Notes: generated by a model from the letters alone, not told the origin. 64,000 nucleotides of DNA from [Actinomadura] parvosata subsp. kistnae (GCF_900323885.1 NZ_OOHJ01000027.1:124001-188000); one strand, 5' to 3'. Numbered from the stretch's first letter, positions 8,069 to 17,025 are shown. Translations and numbers: made by a program.

Positions 8069-8585
8069 CGAGATCGAGGTCCACGTCGAAGCCGATGTTC
8101 GTGCGCAGCCGCTCCCGGTGGACGCCGGTCGGGACGTAGGCCTCGACCGCGGGTTCGAGCTCGAACGTGTACGCGACGGGTATGCCGTCGTCCTGCTCCA
8201 CTCGCCAGAAGTGCTTGATCCCCGCATCGGAGTACCTGATCGGTTTCGTGGTGCGGTCGCGCTCTCTTGACTCGTCGGAGACGACCTCGACGGCCAGGTG
8301 GACGTCCTCGGGCTTGAACGAGGTGACCTTCGTGGTGAACGCGGATCTCTTGACGATGAGGATGTCAGGCTCCGGTCGCTGGCGCGGTCCGAGCGTAACG
8401 GTCATCTCGCGAGCTACGGCGAGATCTTCGGGCGGATGGAGCGACCACTCCAGCAGGCGGAGCGTGAGCATGTGGAAGCCGGTCTGCGGCAGCCTCACGA
8501 CGAGTGAGCCGTCGATCAGCTCGGCGTGCCGAGGCGCGTCCGGGGGAAGGTGATCGAGCGGGCCGCCCGATCGCCACCGCTTCAG
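8046..8585 (-). CDS. Uma2-family (DUF820) PD-(D/E)XK endonuclease-like protein, start unclear
   Basis: The frame contains a standard Uma2 core: LPPDAPRHAELIDGSLVV, then PEPDILIV (the Asp of the PD motif), and VHLAVEVVSDESRERD (the EVxS box), with the usual C-terminal region on a Lys-containing strand. Uma2 proteins are abundant in actinomycetes, restriction-fold, and of unknown role. No ATG, GTG or TTG sits in frame near the expected N-terminus; I give the boundary as the CTG at 8585, which overlaps the upstream gene's stop. A GTG in another frame at about 8577 would join only if two bases are missing from nearby G and C runs, a defect seen elsewhere in this window. So it is either N-terminally eroded or mis-assembled. 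Confidence 0.65.
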   Translation of the reverse strand: MKRWRSGGPLDHLPPDAPRHAELIDGSLVVRLPQTGFHMLTLRLLEWSLHPPEDLAVAREMTVTLGPRQRPEPDILIVKRSAFTTKVTSFKPEDVHLAVEVVSDESRERDRTTKPIRYSDAGIKHFWRVEQDDGIPVAYTFELEPAVEAYVPTGVHRERLRTNIGFDVDLDLDLDQVTR

Positions 8586-9187
8586 GGCCGGTCCTTGCGT
8601 TCCTCCATGGAGCGGCGGTAGAGCTCGTCGATCTCGTCGAGCGGGTCGGGGGCGCGGCGGCGGGCCTCGATCTCCAGGTCGGTGCGGGAGCTGAGGTCGG
8701 CGATGCCGGTGGCGGTGTGCTGGACCTGGTCGCTGAGGAGGTCGGCGCGGATGCGGGCGCACATCGCCGTCAGCTTGGCCTGGTGTTGCCGGAGCCGGTC
8801 GAGGGTGGCGTGGTCGACGTACGGCGACAGGCGGCGCTGCTGGGCGAACATGCCGAGCTGCCCGTCATGCACGTCGGCCTGGGCCGTGAGGTCGGCCAGG
8901 AGGCGGGGCAGGTCGCCGAGGCCCCAGCCGAGGCTCTGCGCGTGCTCGACGGCCTGGCGGGTGAGGGAGACCTCGCGGCGCAGGTCGAGCCGGAGGCGTT
9001 CGACCTCGGCGGCGTCGCCCGTGCCCATCGCGTTGACGTGGGTGCTGAGGCGGGCGGTGGCCTGCTTGGCCTTGACGGCGGCCTTCTTGCCCAGCTTGAC
9101 CAGGAGGTAGATGCCGACGCCGCCCAGCAGCAGGAGGAACGCCAGGATCACCAGCACGATGACAAGGAACTCGCCGATCTTCGCCAC
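8582..9187 (-). CDS. Membrane-anchored coiled-coil protein of unknown function
   Basis: A 201-residue protein I do not recognise. Residues about 7-32 form one strong transmembrane helix (FLVIVLVILAFLLLLGGVGI), followed by a Lys/Ala-rich juxtamembrane part and a long helical region rich in Leu, Arg and Gln (for example LRLDLRREVSLTRQAVEHAQ), ending in the acidic/basic tail MEERKDRP. The start is GTG 9187: it has GGGAGG just upstream on the minus strand and begins directly before the membrane helix; the frame is open further upstream without helpful signals. Its stop overlaps the start region of the Uma2 frame, so the two may be co-transcribed. Confidence 0.7.
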   Translation of the reverse strand: MAKIGEFLVIVLVILAFLLLLGGVGIYLLVKLGKKAAVKAKQATARLSTHVNAMGTGDAAEVERLRLDLRREVSLTRQAVEHAQSLGWGLGDLPRLLADLTAQADVHDGQLGMFAQQRRLSPYVDHATLDRLRQHQAKLTAMCARIRADLLSDQVQHTATGIADLSSRTDLEIEARRRAPDPLDEIDELYRRSMEERKDRP

Positions 9188-9343
9188 CTCCCGTTGGTGT
9201 TGGTGACTTGAAGGATAGTCGGCCGCGGCGGTTCGGGCGCGCCGGGCGAGCGGACGGTGGGCAAGCAAGCTCTTGATCGGTTGGGGTCCGTGTGTTTCAG
9301 TGCACATGTCTCCCCAAACCACCCCGAGAAAGGGCGATTCAGG

Positions 9344-10122
9344 GTGCTGGACGGCAAGGTTGTGATCATCACGGGCGGCGCCCGGGCATGGGGGCGGCCA
9401 CCGCCCGGCGCTGCGTCGCGGCAGGGGCCCGGGTCGTGGTCACCGACGTGCTGGTGGAGGAGGGGAAGGCGACCGCCAAGGAGCTGGACGCCCGCTTCGT
9501 CGAGCACGATGTGACCAGCCAGGACGCCTGGGCGGCCGTCGTCGCCGAGACCCTGGAGACGTACGGCGGCCTCGACGGCCTGGTGAACAACGCCGGCATC
9601 GCCACGATGCTGCCGATCGAGGAGCAGCCCCTGGAGGAGTTCCAGAACGTCCTCCAGGTGAACCTGGTGGGCACGTTCCTGGGGCTGAAGGCGGTGGCCG
9701 GGCCGATGCGGGAGCGGGGCGGCGGCGCGATCGTGAACCTGTCGTCGGTCGCGGGCCTGTTCGCGCTGCCGATGACCGGCGGGTACGGCGCGTCGAAGTG
9801 GGGGGTGCGCGGGCTGACGAAGATCGCGGCGTTGGAGTTCGGGCGGGACCGCATCCGGGTCAACTCCGTCCATCCCGGGATGATCGTCACCCCGATGACG
9901 CAGCAGCTCGGCGCGGTGTCGGGGGAGGGCACGTTCCGGCTGGCCGCGGCCGGGCGCTGGGGCGAGGCCGAGGAGGTGGCGGAGGCGATCGTGTTCCTGC
10001 TGTCGGACGCCGCCTCGTACGTCACCGGCGCGGAGCTGGCCATCGACGGCGGGTGGACCGCGGGGGAGGGCTCCCTGCTCCCGCCACCGCAGAAGCCACA
10101 GCCAAAGTCACAGGGGGTCTAG
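9344..10122 (+). pseudogene. SDR-family oxidoreductase (3-oxoacyl-ACP reductase-like), frameshifted as assembled
   Basis: Reading begins at GTG 9344 (VLDGKVVIITGGARA) and breaks inside the Rossmann cofactor motif TGxxxGxG. The rest continues in another frame as GMGAATARRCVAAGARVVVTD. The expected CGGGGC has become CGGGC at 9384-9386, so restoring one G rejoins an intact gene. All other SDR marks are normal: LVNNAGIATM, the catalytic Ser of IVNLSSVAG, the YGASK Tyr-Lys pair, the NSVHPG turn, and the C-terminal DAASYVTGAELAIDGGW. These features fit a classical SDR that forms or oxidises a secondary alcohol with NAD(P). Its stop is directly followed by the GTG of the next hydrolase, so the two form an operon. 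Confidence 0.85.
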
Positions 10123-10920
10123 GTGCCGTACGCGGAGGTCGGAGACGGCGTGCGGCTGTTCTACACCGACGACGGGAAGGACGGCCCGGCGCCGCTGCTG
10201 CTGGTGCACGGCTGGGGCACGGACTCGCACCAGTGGTCCTGGCACATCGACGCGCTGGCCGCCGCCCACCGCGTGCTGGCCGTGGACCTGCGCGGCCACG
10301 GCTACTCCTCGGTCCCCGAGACCGGCAACACGCCGCGCGCGATGGCGGAGGACCTGGACGTGCTGCTCGACCGTCTCGGCATCCCGCAGGTGATCGCCGT
10401 CGGGCACTCCATGGGCGGCCAGGTGGTCTCCATCCTGGCCGTCGAGCATCCGGAGCGGGTGCGGGCGCTGGTCACCCTGGACCCCGGCTACGGCATGGGG
10501 CCCGAGATCGCGCGCGGCTTCCCCCGGATGATCGCGAGCCTGCGGGGCGAGCGTCCGCACGAGGCGGCCGAGCGCATCGACGAGTGGTGCACGAACGCCG
10601 CCACCCCCGCCGTCATCAGGCGCTGGCACAAGCGCAGGCTGTACGGGATGGCGCCGCACGTGCTGGTGCAGGCGTTCGAGGCGATGTTCACCGGCCCGGA
10701 CGCCATCGGCGTGCGCCCGGCCAGCGACGACTACCTGACCCGCCGGCGGTGCCCGGTGTTGTCGATCTGGGCGGACGCGGGGCGGGCGAGCTGGGAGGCC
10801 GGGCTGCTCAAGGACCCCGCGTCGGTGGTGCTGTCGTGGGAGGGCGCGAGCCACCGGCTGCACGAGGAGCGGCCGGAGGACTTCGTCAACGCCCTGGAGG
10901 GCTGGTTGCGCCGCCTGTGA
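10123..10920 (+). CDS. Alpha/beta-fold hydrolase
   Basis: A 265-residue hydrolase beginning with GTG directly after the SDR stop. It has the oxyanion motif LLVHGWGTDSHQW, the nucleophile elbow VGHSMGGQVVSIL, an acid candidate after strand 7 (LSIWADAGRAS), and the His in SWEGASHRLHEERPEDF. The cap region between is helical and Arg-rich, as in esterases and C-C hydrolases. Substrate unknown; its pairing with an SDR suggests the two act on the same small molecule. A strong hairpin lies downstream. Confidence 0.88.
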   Translation: MPYAEVGDGVRLFYTDDGKDGPAPLLLVHGWGTDSHQWSWHIDALAAAHRVLAVDLRGHGYSSVPETGNTPRAMAEDLDVLLDRLGIPQVIAVGHSMGGQVVSILAVEHPERVRALVTLDPGYGMGPEIARGFPRMIASLRGERPHEAAERIDEWCTNAATPAVIRRWHKRRLYGMAPHVLVQAFEAMFTGPDAIGVRPASDDYLTRRRCPVLSIWADAGRASWEAGLLKDPASVVLSWEGASHRLHEERPEDFVNALEGWLRRL

Positions 10921-10936
10921 CGGGGGAGGATGACGG

Positions 10937-10966
10937 GCCCGGCGGCACGGGAACGTACCGCCGGGC
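10937..10966. terminator. Hairpin terminator between convergent genes
   Basis: GCCCGGCGG at 10937-10945 and CCGCCGGGC at 10958-10966 form a perfect 9-bp stem with a 12-nt loop. It sits 16 nt after the hydrolase stop and is not followed by a T run, as is usual for actinomycete terminators. The remaining bases up to 11100 hold nothing I recognise. Confidence 0.6.
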
Positions 10967-11100
10967 GCCGACGCGCGTGAGCGTGCCAGGGTTGGGGGCC
11001 ACGATCGACGCTCACACGTTTCCATCCCTTGTTCGCTACCTCGTCCCTCACCGTAGGCGGCCGGACGGGCCGGCGGATCAGCCCGCGGGCGGACGGCGGG

Positions 11101-11709
11101 TCAGCCTGGCGGGTGATGACCGCGGGCCGCCCTCCTGCGGGCGCGGAAGCGGCGTACGCGCCGCAGCAGCCACCAGGCGACGACCGCGAGCGCCAGCAGC
11201 ACGACGATCACCAGGACGGGCAGGAAGATCGCGACCAGGCTCATCCCGAACGACCCCGCGTCCTCGACGGTGCTGACGACGGGCGCGCCGACCCCGGCCG
11301 TGCCGGCGTTGATCACGGGACGGGCGGCGGCCTTGACGGCGTGCACGGCCAGCGCCAGCACGATGCCCAGCAGCCAGCCGGCCCAGGGGTGCTCGGTCAT
11401 CCAGGTCGAGCTGTCGAGCTCGGCGGCGGCGCTCGTGGCGGAGAAGACGACGCCGCCCGAGGCCGGGCGCACCACGGTCTGGATGGCGTCGTTGACGCTG
11501 TCGACGGCGGGCACCTTGTCGAGCACCATCTCGGCCAGCAGGAGCACCGCGAGGATGGCGAGCACGCCCCAGTTGGACAGCCAGGAGTAGCCGTCGGGCA
11601 GCCGCACGGCGTCGGTGACGTTCGCGAGCACCCCCACGACCAGGAGCGGGATGTACGCGTTCAGCCCGGCGGCCGTGGACAGCCCCAGGCCGGTCAATGC
11701 GGCGAGCAT
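11101..11709 (-). CDS. DUF4126 membrane protein
   Basis: A 202-residue integral membrane protein with five or so hydrophobic stretches: STAAGLNAYIPLLVVGVLAN at the N-terminus, WGVLAILAVLLLAEMVLDKV, GWLLGIVLALAVHAVKAAAR, and FLPVLVIVVLLALAVVAWW before an Arg-rich cytoplasmic tail. The motif DKVPAVDSVNDAIQTVVRP is characteristic of the DUF4126 family. Function is not known. Read from ATG 11709; its start is about 4 nt before the kinase-like gene's stop region on the same strand, so it is probably in one transcript with that gene. Confidence 0.85.
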   Translation of the reverse strand: MLAALTGLGLSTAAGLNAYIPLLVVGVLANVTDAVRLPDGYSWLSNWGVLAILAVLLLAEMVLDKVPAVDSVNDAIQTVVRPASGGVVFSATSAAAELDSSTWMTEHPWAGWLLGIVLALAVHAVKAAARPVINAGTAGVGAPVVSTVEDAGSFGMSLVAIFLPVLVIVVLLALAVVAWWLLRRVRRFRARRRAARGHHPPG

Positions 11710-11713
11710 GCCC

Positions 11714-12620
11714 CTAGTCTGCCCGGGCCGCCTCGTCCATGAGCCGCGCCAGCCCGGGATCGGTGAACTCGGCGACGGCCCGCTCGTACTTCTCCATGCC
11801 CCAGGACCAGAAGTCGAAGTCGATGGTGTCGTTCGCGCCGTCCTGGATGGAGGCCCACAACGTCCAGCCGTACTTGGACATGAGGCCGAGCAGGCGCGCC
11901 CGGGCGATCTTGTGGCGCAGGCGGCGGCCGTAGTAGGCGGTGACGAGCTCCTCCAGGTGCTCGATCGGCAGGTCGGACTCGCTCCAGATGTTGCCGAGCT
12001 CGAAGCAGGGGTCGTTGTTACCCGCGTACTCGTAGTCGATCAGCCACAGGCGCTCGCCGTCGTCGAGGATGTTGCCGGGCAGCAGGTCGTTGTTGCACGG
12101 GACGGTGCCCTCGTCCCTGACCGCCAGACATTTCCGGATCTGGGAGACGGTGGGCATGAAGTCGAGATAGCGGGGCGGCAGGCGGAAGCCGCGCTCCCGT
12201 ACGATCTCCAGATAGCGCCGCTGCACCTCGAACATGTCGAAGTCGCGCACAAACCGCGGCCCGCGTGCAGCAGCCGGCACGCCCGCGCCACGCGCGGCAG
12301 GTTCGCCGGGTCCCGCAGGTCCGCCTCCGTGTACGTGCGGCAGTTCGGCAGGAAGCCCACCACGAGCACCCGAGCTCCGGCAGGTAGGCGTGCACCGGCG
12401 CGCCCACCCCGGCCCGCGCCGCCGCGATCGAGTTGGCGTGCTCGGCGTCCCGGTCGATGGCCAGCAGCTCGCCGTCGCTGGCCCACACGCGCACGACGTA
12501 CACGCCGGACGGCGTCGTGACCTTGTAGTTGTGGTTGGTGAGCCCGCCGGGCAGCTCCTCCACGGAGCGCGGCACGCCGGACAGCAGGGGGATGCGATCG
12601 AGGACCTCGGGCGCGGCCAT
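11714..12620 (-). pseudogene. Choline/ethanolamine-kinase-like phosphotransferase, two frameshifts as assembled
   Basis: The protein is spread over three frames. It begins MAAPEVLDRIPLL with GGLTNHNYKV and VVRVWASDG (ATP-binding lobe), continues after a one-base loss at 12369-12371 as VLVVGFLPNCRTYTEADL, and after another loss at 12260-12262 as GPRFVRDFDMFEVQRRYLE. Both losses turn GGGG into GGG on the coding strand. The C-lobe is intact: VPCNNDLLPGNILDDG (catalytic Asp), LWLIDYEYAGNNDPCFELGN (metal Asp). This family phosphorylates choline-type amino alcohols or resembles such kinases. It is divergent from a dimethylglycine/sarcosine dehydrogenase-like gene, a neighbourhood that fits quaternary-amine metabolism. 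An in-frame GTG at 12638 is an alternative start. Confidence 0.8.
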
Positions 12621-12648
12621 GCTGAATGCTAGCTCCACGCCGCTAAAC

Positions 12649-12658
12649 GGTCTAGACC
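12649..12658. promoter_or_regulatory. Candidate HutC/GntR operator GGTCTAGACC
   Basis: A perfect 10-bp palindrome in the 68-bp gap between the divergent kinase-like and dehydrogenase-like genes. GGTCTAGACC is the core of sites bound by HutC-subfamily GntR regulators such as DasR. A HutC-type regulator is encoded 2.4 kb away at 15059-15838, making it the obvious candidate binder (inference). A -10-like TTAGCC follows about 10 bp before the dehydrogenase ATG. Confidence 0.6.
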
Positions 12659-12688
12659 TTTAGGGGTGTGCCGGTTAGCCTCGCGACC

Positions 12689-15049
12689 ATGAGCGACTCG
12701 GCCCGCATCGTGATCATCGGTGGCGGGGTGGGCGGCGCGTCCGTCGCCTACCACCTCACTCAACTCGGCGAACGTGACGTCGTCCTCCTGGAGCGGGACG
12801 AGCTGACCAGCGGCTCCACCTTCCACTCGGCCGGGCTCGTCGGGCAGCTGCGCGCCGACCCGACGCTGACCAGGATGAACCAGTACTCCGTCGAGCTCTA
12901 CCGCACCCTCGACGCCGGCTGGACCGAGTGCGGCGGCATCAAGCTCGCCTCCACCCCCGAGCGGATGGCGGAGATCCGCCGCCAGATCGGCTGGGCGCGC
13001 ACGTTCGGGCTGCCGCTGGAGGAGATCTCCGTGGCCGAGGCCGTGGAGCTGTTCCCGCTCATGGACCCCGAGGGCGTCGTCGGCGCCGCGTACCTGCCGA
13101 CCGACGGGCAGATCGACCCGTCCCAGCTCTGCTACGCCCTGGCCGCAGGCGCCCGCGAGGGCGGCGTCACCGTGCGCACCCGCACCCGCGTGCTCGGCAT
13201 CACCGTCGAGCGGGGCCGCGTCACCGGCGTGCGCACCGACCAGGGCGACATCGCCTGCGAGGTCGTGGTGAACTGCGGCGGCATGTTCGCCGCCGAGATC
13301 GGCCGCATGGCCGGCGTGCGGGTCCCGATCGTGCCGATGTCGCACCAGTACGTCGTCAGCGACGCCTTCCACGACCACACCGGCCTGCCCACCCTGCGCG
13401 ACCCCGACCTGCTCGTCTACTACCGCCAGGAGGTCCAGGGACTGGTCATGGGCGGCTACGAGCGTCAGTGCGCCCCCTGGACGGCCGGTCACAACGCCTA
13501 CGACGCGGTGCCCGGCGACTTCAACGGCCGCCTCCTGCCCGAGGACTGGCCGCGGTTCGAGGAGATCTCCGACAACTCCAGGATCCGCGTGCCCGCCATG
13601 GCCGACGTCGGCATCCGCAAGCTGATCAACGGGCCCGAGGCGTTCACCCCCGACAACGAGTTCTGCCTCGGCGAGACCGAGGTCGCCGGGTTCTTCGTCG
13701 CGGCCGGCTTCTGCGCCCACGGCATCGCCGGCGCGGGCGGCATCGGCAGGGTCATGGCCGAGTGGATCGTCGAGGGCGAGCCCAGCATGGACCTGTGGCA
13801 CATGGACGTGCGCCGCTTCGGCCGCCACTACCGCTCGCCGTCGTACACGATCAAGCGGGCCGTCGAGAACTACGAGACGTACTACGACATCCGCTACCCC
13901 GGCCACGAGCGGTCGGCCGGCCGCCCGCTGCGGGTCTCGCCCGCCTACAGCTGGCACGCCGCGCACGGGGCCGCGTTCGGCGAGAAGTCCGGCTGGGAGC
14001 GGGTCAACTACTACACCGCCAACGAGACCCCCGGCGACGACGAGCGGCCCGGCGGGTGGGCCGGGCGGCTGTGGTCCTCCGCCATCGGCGCCGAGCACCG
14101 CGCCACCCGCACGGCCGCCGGGCTGTTCGACGAGAGCTCGTTCGCCAAGATCGAGGTCACCGGGCCCGACGCCGCCGCCCTCCTGGAGTGGGTGTGCGAC
14201 AACCGGGTCGCCCGGCAGGTGGGCGCCGTCACGTACACGCAGGCGCTCAACCGGCGCGGCGGCATCGAGTGCGACTTCACCGTCACCCGGCGCGGCGAGG
14301 AGGAGTTCCTGATCGTCACCGGCACCGCGTTCGGCTCCCACGACCTGGGCTGGCTGCGCAAGCAGGCCGCCCGCACCGGCTCGAACGTCAGGATCGCGGA
14401 CGTGACCGGCCAGTACGCGTGCTTCGCCCTCTGGGGGCCGCGCGCCCGCGACGTGCTCGGCGGGCTCACCCCCGGCCCGCTGGACTTCCCGTTCATGTCC
14501 GCGCGCGAGCTGACCGTGGGCGACGTGCCGGTGCTGGCGCTGCGGGTGACGTTCGTGGGGGAGCACGGGTGGGAGCTGTACTGCTCCAGCGAGTACGGGC
14601 TCGGGCTGTGGCAGACGCTGTGGCGGGCGGGGGAGCCGTACGGGCTCGTCGCCGGCGGGTACCGGGCCATCGACAGCCTGCGGCTGGAGAAGGGGTACCG
14701 CGTGTGGGGGGCCGACATCGGGCCCGAGACCACGCCGTACGAGGCCGGGCTGGGGTTCTGCGTCAAGGATGACAAGGACTTCCTCGGCAAGGACGCGCTC
14801 GACCCCGCGCCCGCGCGGCGGCTGCGCTGCCTGACCCTGCGCGACCCGCGCGCGATCGCGCTCGGCAACGAGCCGGTACGCGTGGACGGCCGCGTCGAGG
14901 CCCGGGTCACCTCCGGCGGGTACGGGTACACCGCGCGCGAGTCCATCGCCTACGCCTACCTGGAGGCGGAGCCGGGCACCCCGGTCGAGGTCGAGGTCGA
15001 GGGGCGGTGGGTGCCGGCGACGGTGGTCAAGGGGCCGCTGGTGCCGTGA
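12689..15049 (+). CDS. FAD-dependent dimethylglycine/sarcosine dehydrogenase-like protein
   Basis: A 786-residue two-part enzyme. The N-terminal half is a DAO-type flavoprotein: dinucleotide fold IVIIGGGVGGASVAYHL, then TSGSTFHSAGLVGQL whose His matches the residue that carries covalent FAD in dimethylglycine dehydrogenase. An FAO_M linker follows (about residues 375-430), then a GCV_T folate-binding barrel (from about residue 445, SSAIGAEHRATRTAAGLFDE) and its C-terminal beta-barrel. Such enzymes demethylate dimethylglycine or sarcosine and pass the methyl group to tetrahydrofolate. Start ATG 12689 (MSDSARIVIIGGG). Divergent from the choline-kinase-like gene, convergent with a GntR gene 9 nt away. 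Exact amine substrate is not certain. Confidence 0.9.
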   Translation: MSDSARIVIIGGGVGGASVAYHLTQLGERDVVLLERDELTSGSTFHSAGLVGQLRADPTLTRMNQYSVELYRTLDAGWTECGGIKLASTPERMAEIRRQIGWARTFGLPLEEISVAEAVELFPLMDPEGVVGAAYLPTDGQIDPSQLCYALAAGAREGGVTVRTRTRVLGITVERGRVTGVRTDQGDIACEVVVNCGGMFAAEIGRMAGVRVPIVPMSHQYVVSDAFHDHTGLPTLRDPDLLVYYRQEVQGLVMGGYERQCAPWTAGHNAYDAVPGDFNGRLLPEDWPRFEEISDNSRIRVPAMADVGIRKLINGPEAFTPDNEFCLGETEVAGFFVAAGFCAHGIAGAGGIGRVMAEWIVEGEPSMDLWHMDVRRFGRHYRSPSYTIKRAVENYETYYDIRYPGHERSAGRPLRVSPAYSWHAAHGAAFGEKSGWERVNYYTANETPGDDERPGGWAGRLWSSAIGAEHRATRTAAGLFDESSFAKIEVTGPDAAALLEWVCDNRVARQVGAVTYTQALNRRGGIECDFTVTRRGEEEFLIVTGTAFGSHDLGWLRKQAARTGSNVRIADVTGQYACFALWGPRARDVLGGLTPGPLDFPFMSARELTVGDVPVLALRVTFVGEHGWELYCSSEYGLGLWQTLWRAGEPYGLVAGGYRAIDSLRLEKGYRVWGADIGPETTPYEAGLGFCVKDDKDFLGKDALDPAPARRLRCLTLRDPRAIALGNEPVRVDGRVEARVTSGGYGYTARESIAYAYLEAEPGTPVEVEVEGRWVPATVVKGPLVP

Positions 15050-15058
15050 CCCGCCGCC

Positions 15059-15838
15059 TCAAGGCTCCGTGACGCCGCTGCGGACCGAGATGCGGACACG
15101 GTCGGGGCGGAACAGGTCCCGCGCGTACTCCACCGGCGTGCCGTCCGCCGCGTAGGCGGTGCGCTCGATCAGCATCAGCGGCGTGCCCGGCTCGATGCCC
15201 AGCTCGGCGGCCTCGGCGGGCTGGGCGATCACCGGCTCCAGGTGCTCCAGCGCGGTGCGCGGCTCCAGGGCGTACGTCGTCGCGAGCAGCGCGTACAGGG
15301 AGCCGGTGAGATCCTGGTCGAGCAGGCCGGGCAGGCACGGGAAGTACGACCGCTCCAGCGCCACCGGAGACCAGCTCGCCGGCCTCTCGCGCGCTGCCGA
15401 ACGTACTCGGGCCACCTCGTGCACCGGCGAGCCGGGCGCGACGCCGAGCGCCCGCGCGGCGGCGGACGGCGCGGGCACCGTGGCGGCCCGCAGGATCCGC
15501 GCCTCGGCCCGCAGGTGGGCGCGGCGCAGCTGCTCCGTGAAGCCCGCCAGGCCCGTCAGGTCGCACTCGATGCGCGGCTCCGGGCGCGGCTCGGCGACGA
15601 ACGCGCCACCCGACCGGCCCGGCACGCGCAGCAGCACGCCGTCGCGCTCCAGCGAGGCCAGCGCCTGCCGCAGCGTCATCCGGCTCACGCCGAGCCGCCC
15701 GGCCAGCTCCCGCTCGCCGGGCAGCCGGTCGCCCGGCGCCAGCTCGCCGCCGGCGATCGAGGCGAGCAGCCAGCGCTCGATCTGCACGTGCGCGGGGACG
15801 CCGGTGCCGCGCTCCAGCTCAGGCGGGGTGCCGACCAC
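15059..15838 (-). CDS. GntR-family regulator, HutC subfamily (UTRA ligand domain)
   Basis: A 259-residue regulator. Residues about 15-80 form the GntR winged helix (VQIERWLLASIAGGELAPGD, LPGERELAGRLGVSRMTLRQ). The C-terminal UTRA ligand domain (residues about 95-255) has the usual strands, including LGVAPGSPVHEVARVR, the FPCLPGLLDQDLTGSLYALL segment and LMLIERTAYAADGTPVEYAR. HutC-type proteins sense small metabolites and bind GGTCTAGACC-like sites; one such palindrome lies at 12649-12658. So it probably controls the dehydrogenase and kinase-like genes. Start is GTG 15838, with AGGAGG about 12 nt upstream. Confidence 0.9.
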   Translation of the reverse strand: MVGTPPELERGTGVPAHVQIERWLLASIAGGELAPGDRLPGERELAGRLGVSRMTLRQALASLERDGVLLRVPGRSGGAFVAEPRPEPRIECDLTGLAGFTEQLRRAHLRAEARILRAATVPAPSAAARALGVAPGSPVHEVARVRSAARERPASWSPVALERSYFPCLPGLLDQDLTGSLYALLATTYALEPRTALEHLEPVIAQPAEAAELGIEPGTPLMLIERTAYAADGTPVEYARDLFRPDRVRISVRSGVTEP

Positions 15839-15881
15839 AGGCGCAGGGTACCTCCTGGCACAAATCAGGCAACGTGCGGCG

Positions 15882-17009
15882 TCACCCGTCCGACAGGCGG
15901 CGCAGGCGCTCGACGGCGTCGCCGAACTCGGCGATCATGTCGTACACGACGTCCCTGGCCGGCTTCACCTGGTCGAGTTGACCGACGACCTGCCCCACGA
16001 AGTAGTTGACCAGCTCCACCGCGCCCGGCTCGCCCTTCTCGGCCGCCGCCCCGATGCGCGCCATGGCGCCCTCGGCCAGCAGCATCTGCAACGGCATCCC
16101 CAGCGCGCCCGGGCTCTCGGGGCCCGAGTCCCACTCCTCGGTCCAGGCGGACCTGAGCTGGCGGGCCGGCTTCCCCGTACGGGACCGGGACCGGACCGTG
16201 TCCAGCGACGAGGCGGCCAGGAACTTGGCCTTCACCGCGGGCGCCGTCTCCGCCTCCTCGGTCGTGAGCCAGACCGAGCCGCACCACACGCCCTCGGCCC
16301 CGAGCGCCATGGCCGCCGCCATCTGCCGGCCCGACGCGATGCCGCCCGCCGCCAGCACCGGGACGGGCGCGACCGCGTCCACGACCTGCGGCACCAGCAC
16401 CATCGTGGAGACGTCGCCGGTGTGCCCGCCCGCCTCCGTGCCCTGCGCCACGATGAGGTCCGCGCCCGCCTCCACCTGCCTGCGGGCGTGCTCGACCGTG
16501 CCCACCAGCGCGGCCACCGGCACCCCCGCCTCCCTGGCCCTGGAGACCATCTCGGGCGGCGGCGGCCCCAGGGCGCTGGCGATCAGCCCGACGCGGTGCT
16601 TGAGCGCCACGTCGATGAGCCCGGTCGCCCCCGCCGCCGTGACCCGCCGGCCGAACTCGTCGGCCACCGCCGTCATGGGCTGGCCGGGGGCGCTGACGCC
16701 GTACTTGGTCATGAGGTGGGTGACGAAGTCGCGGTGCCGGTCCGGCACCGCCTCCAGGAGGTGCGTGCGGCGGTCGAGCGCCGACGGGTCGATCTTGCCG
16801 GGGACGAGCACGTCCACCCCGTACGGGCGGCCGCCCACCCGCTCGTCCAGCCAGGTCAGCTCCGTGTCGAGCTGGTCGGGTGAGTACGCGATCGCGCCCA
16901 GCACCCCGAACCCGCCCGCGTTGGTGACGGCGGCCACCACGTCGCGGCAGTGGCTGAAGGCGAACAGCGGGAACTCGATGCCCAGACGCTCACAGATGGT
17001 GGTCCGCAT
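15882..17009 (-). CDS. Nitronate monooxygenase (2-nitropropane dioxygenase-like)
   Basis: A 375-residue FMN TIM-barrel protein. It opens with MRTTICERLGIEFPLFAFSH, continues with the flavin region NAGGFGVLGAIAYSPDQLD, the phosphate-binding segment LIVAQGTEAGGHTGDVSTM, and PVLAAGGIASGRQMAAAMAL, all standard in nitronate monooxygenases of class I/II. They oxidise alkyl nitronates such as propionate-3-nitronate; true substrates in actinomycetes are often unknown. The C-terminal 100 residues form the usual helical extension. Nothing in the neighbourhood ties it to a pathway; same strand as the GntR gene with a 43-nt gap. Confidence 0.9.
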   Translation of the reverse strand: MRTTICERLGIEFPLFAFSHCRDVVAAVTNAGGFGVLGAIAYSPDQLDTELTWLDERVGGRPYGVDVLVPGKIDPSALDRRTHLLEAVPDRHRDFVTHLMTKYGVSAPGQPMTAVADEFGRRVTAAGATGLIDVALKHRVGLIASALGPPPPEMVSRAREAGVPVAALVGTVEHARRQVEAGADLIVAQGTEAGGHTGDVSTMVLVPQVVDAVAPVPVLAAGGIASGRQMAAAMALGAEGVWCGSVWLTTEEAETAPAVKAKFLAASSLDTVRSRSRTGKPARQLRSAWTEEWDSGPESPGALGMPLQMLLAEGAMARIGAAAEKGEPGAVELVNYFVGQVVGQLDQVKPARDVVYDMIAEFGDAVERLRRLSDG

Positions 17010-17025
17010 GTCACGACGCTAACCG

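Noticed and set aside
12629..14566. 645-codon minus-strand frame opposite the dehydrogenase
   Set aside because: Low-complexity shadow translation with no domain, whereas the plus strand encodes a complete two-domain enzyme.
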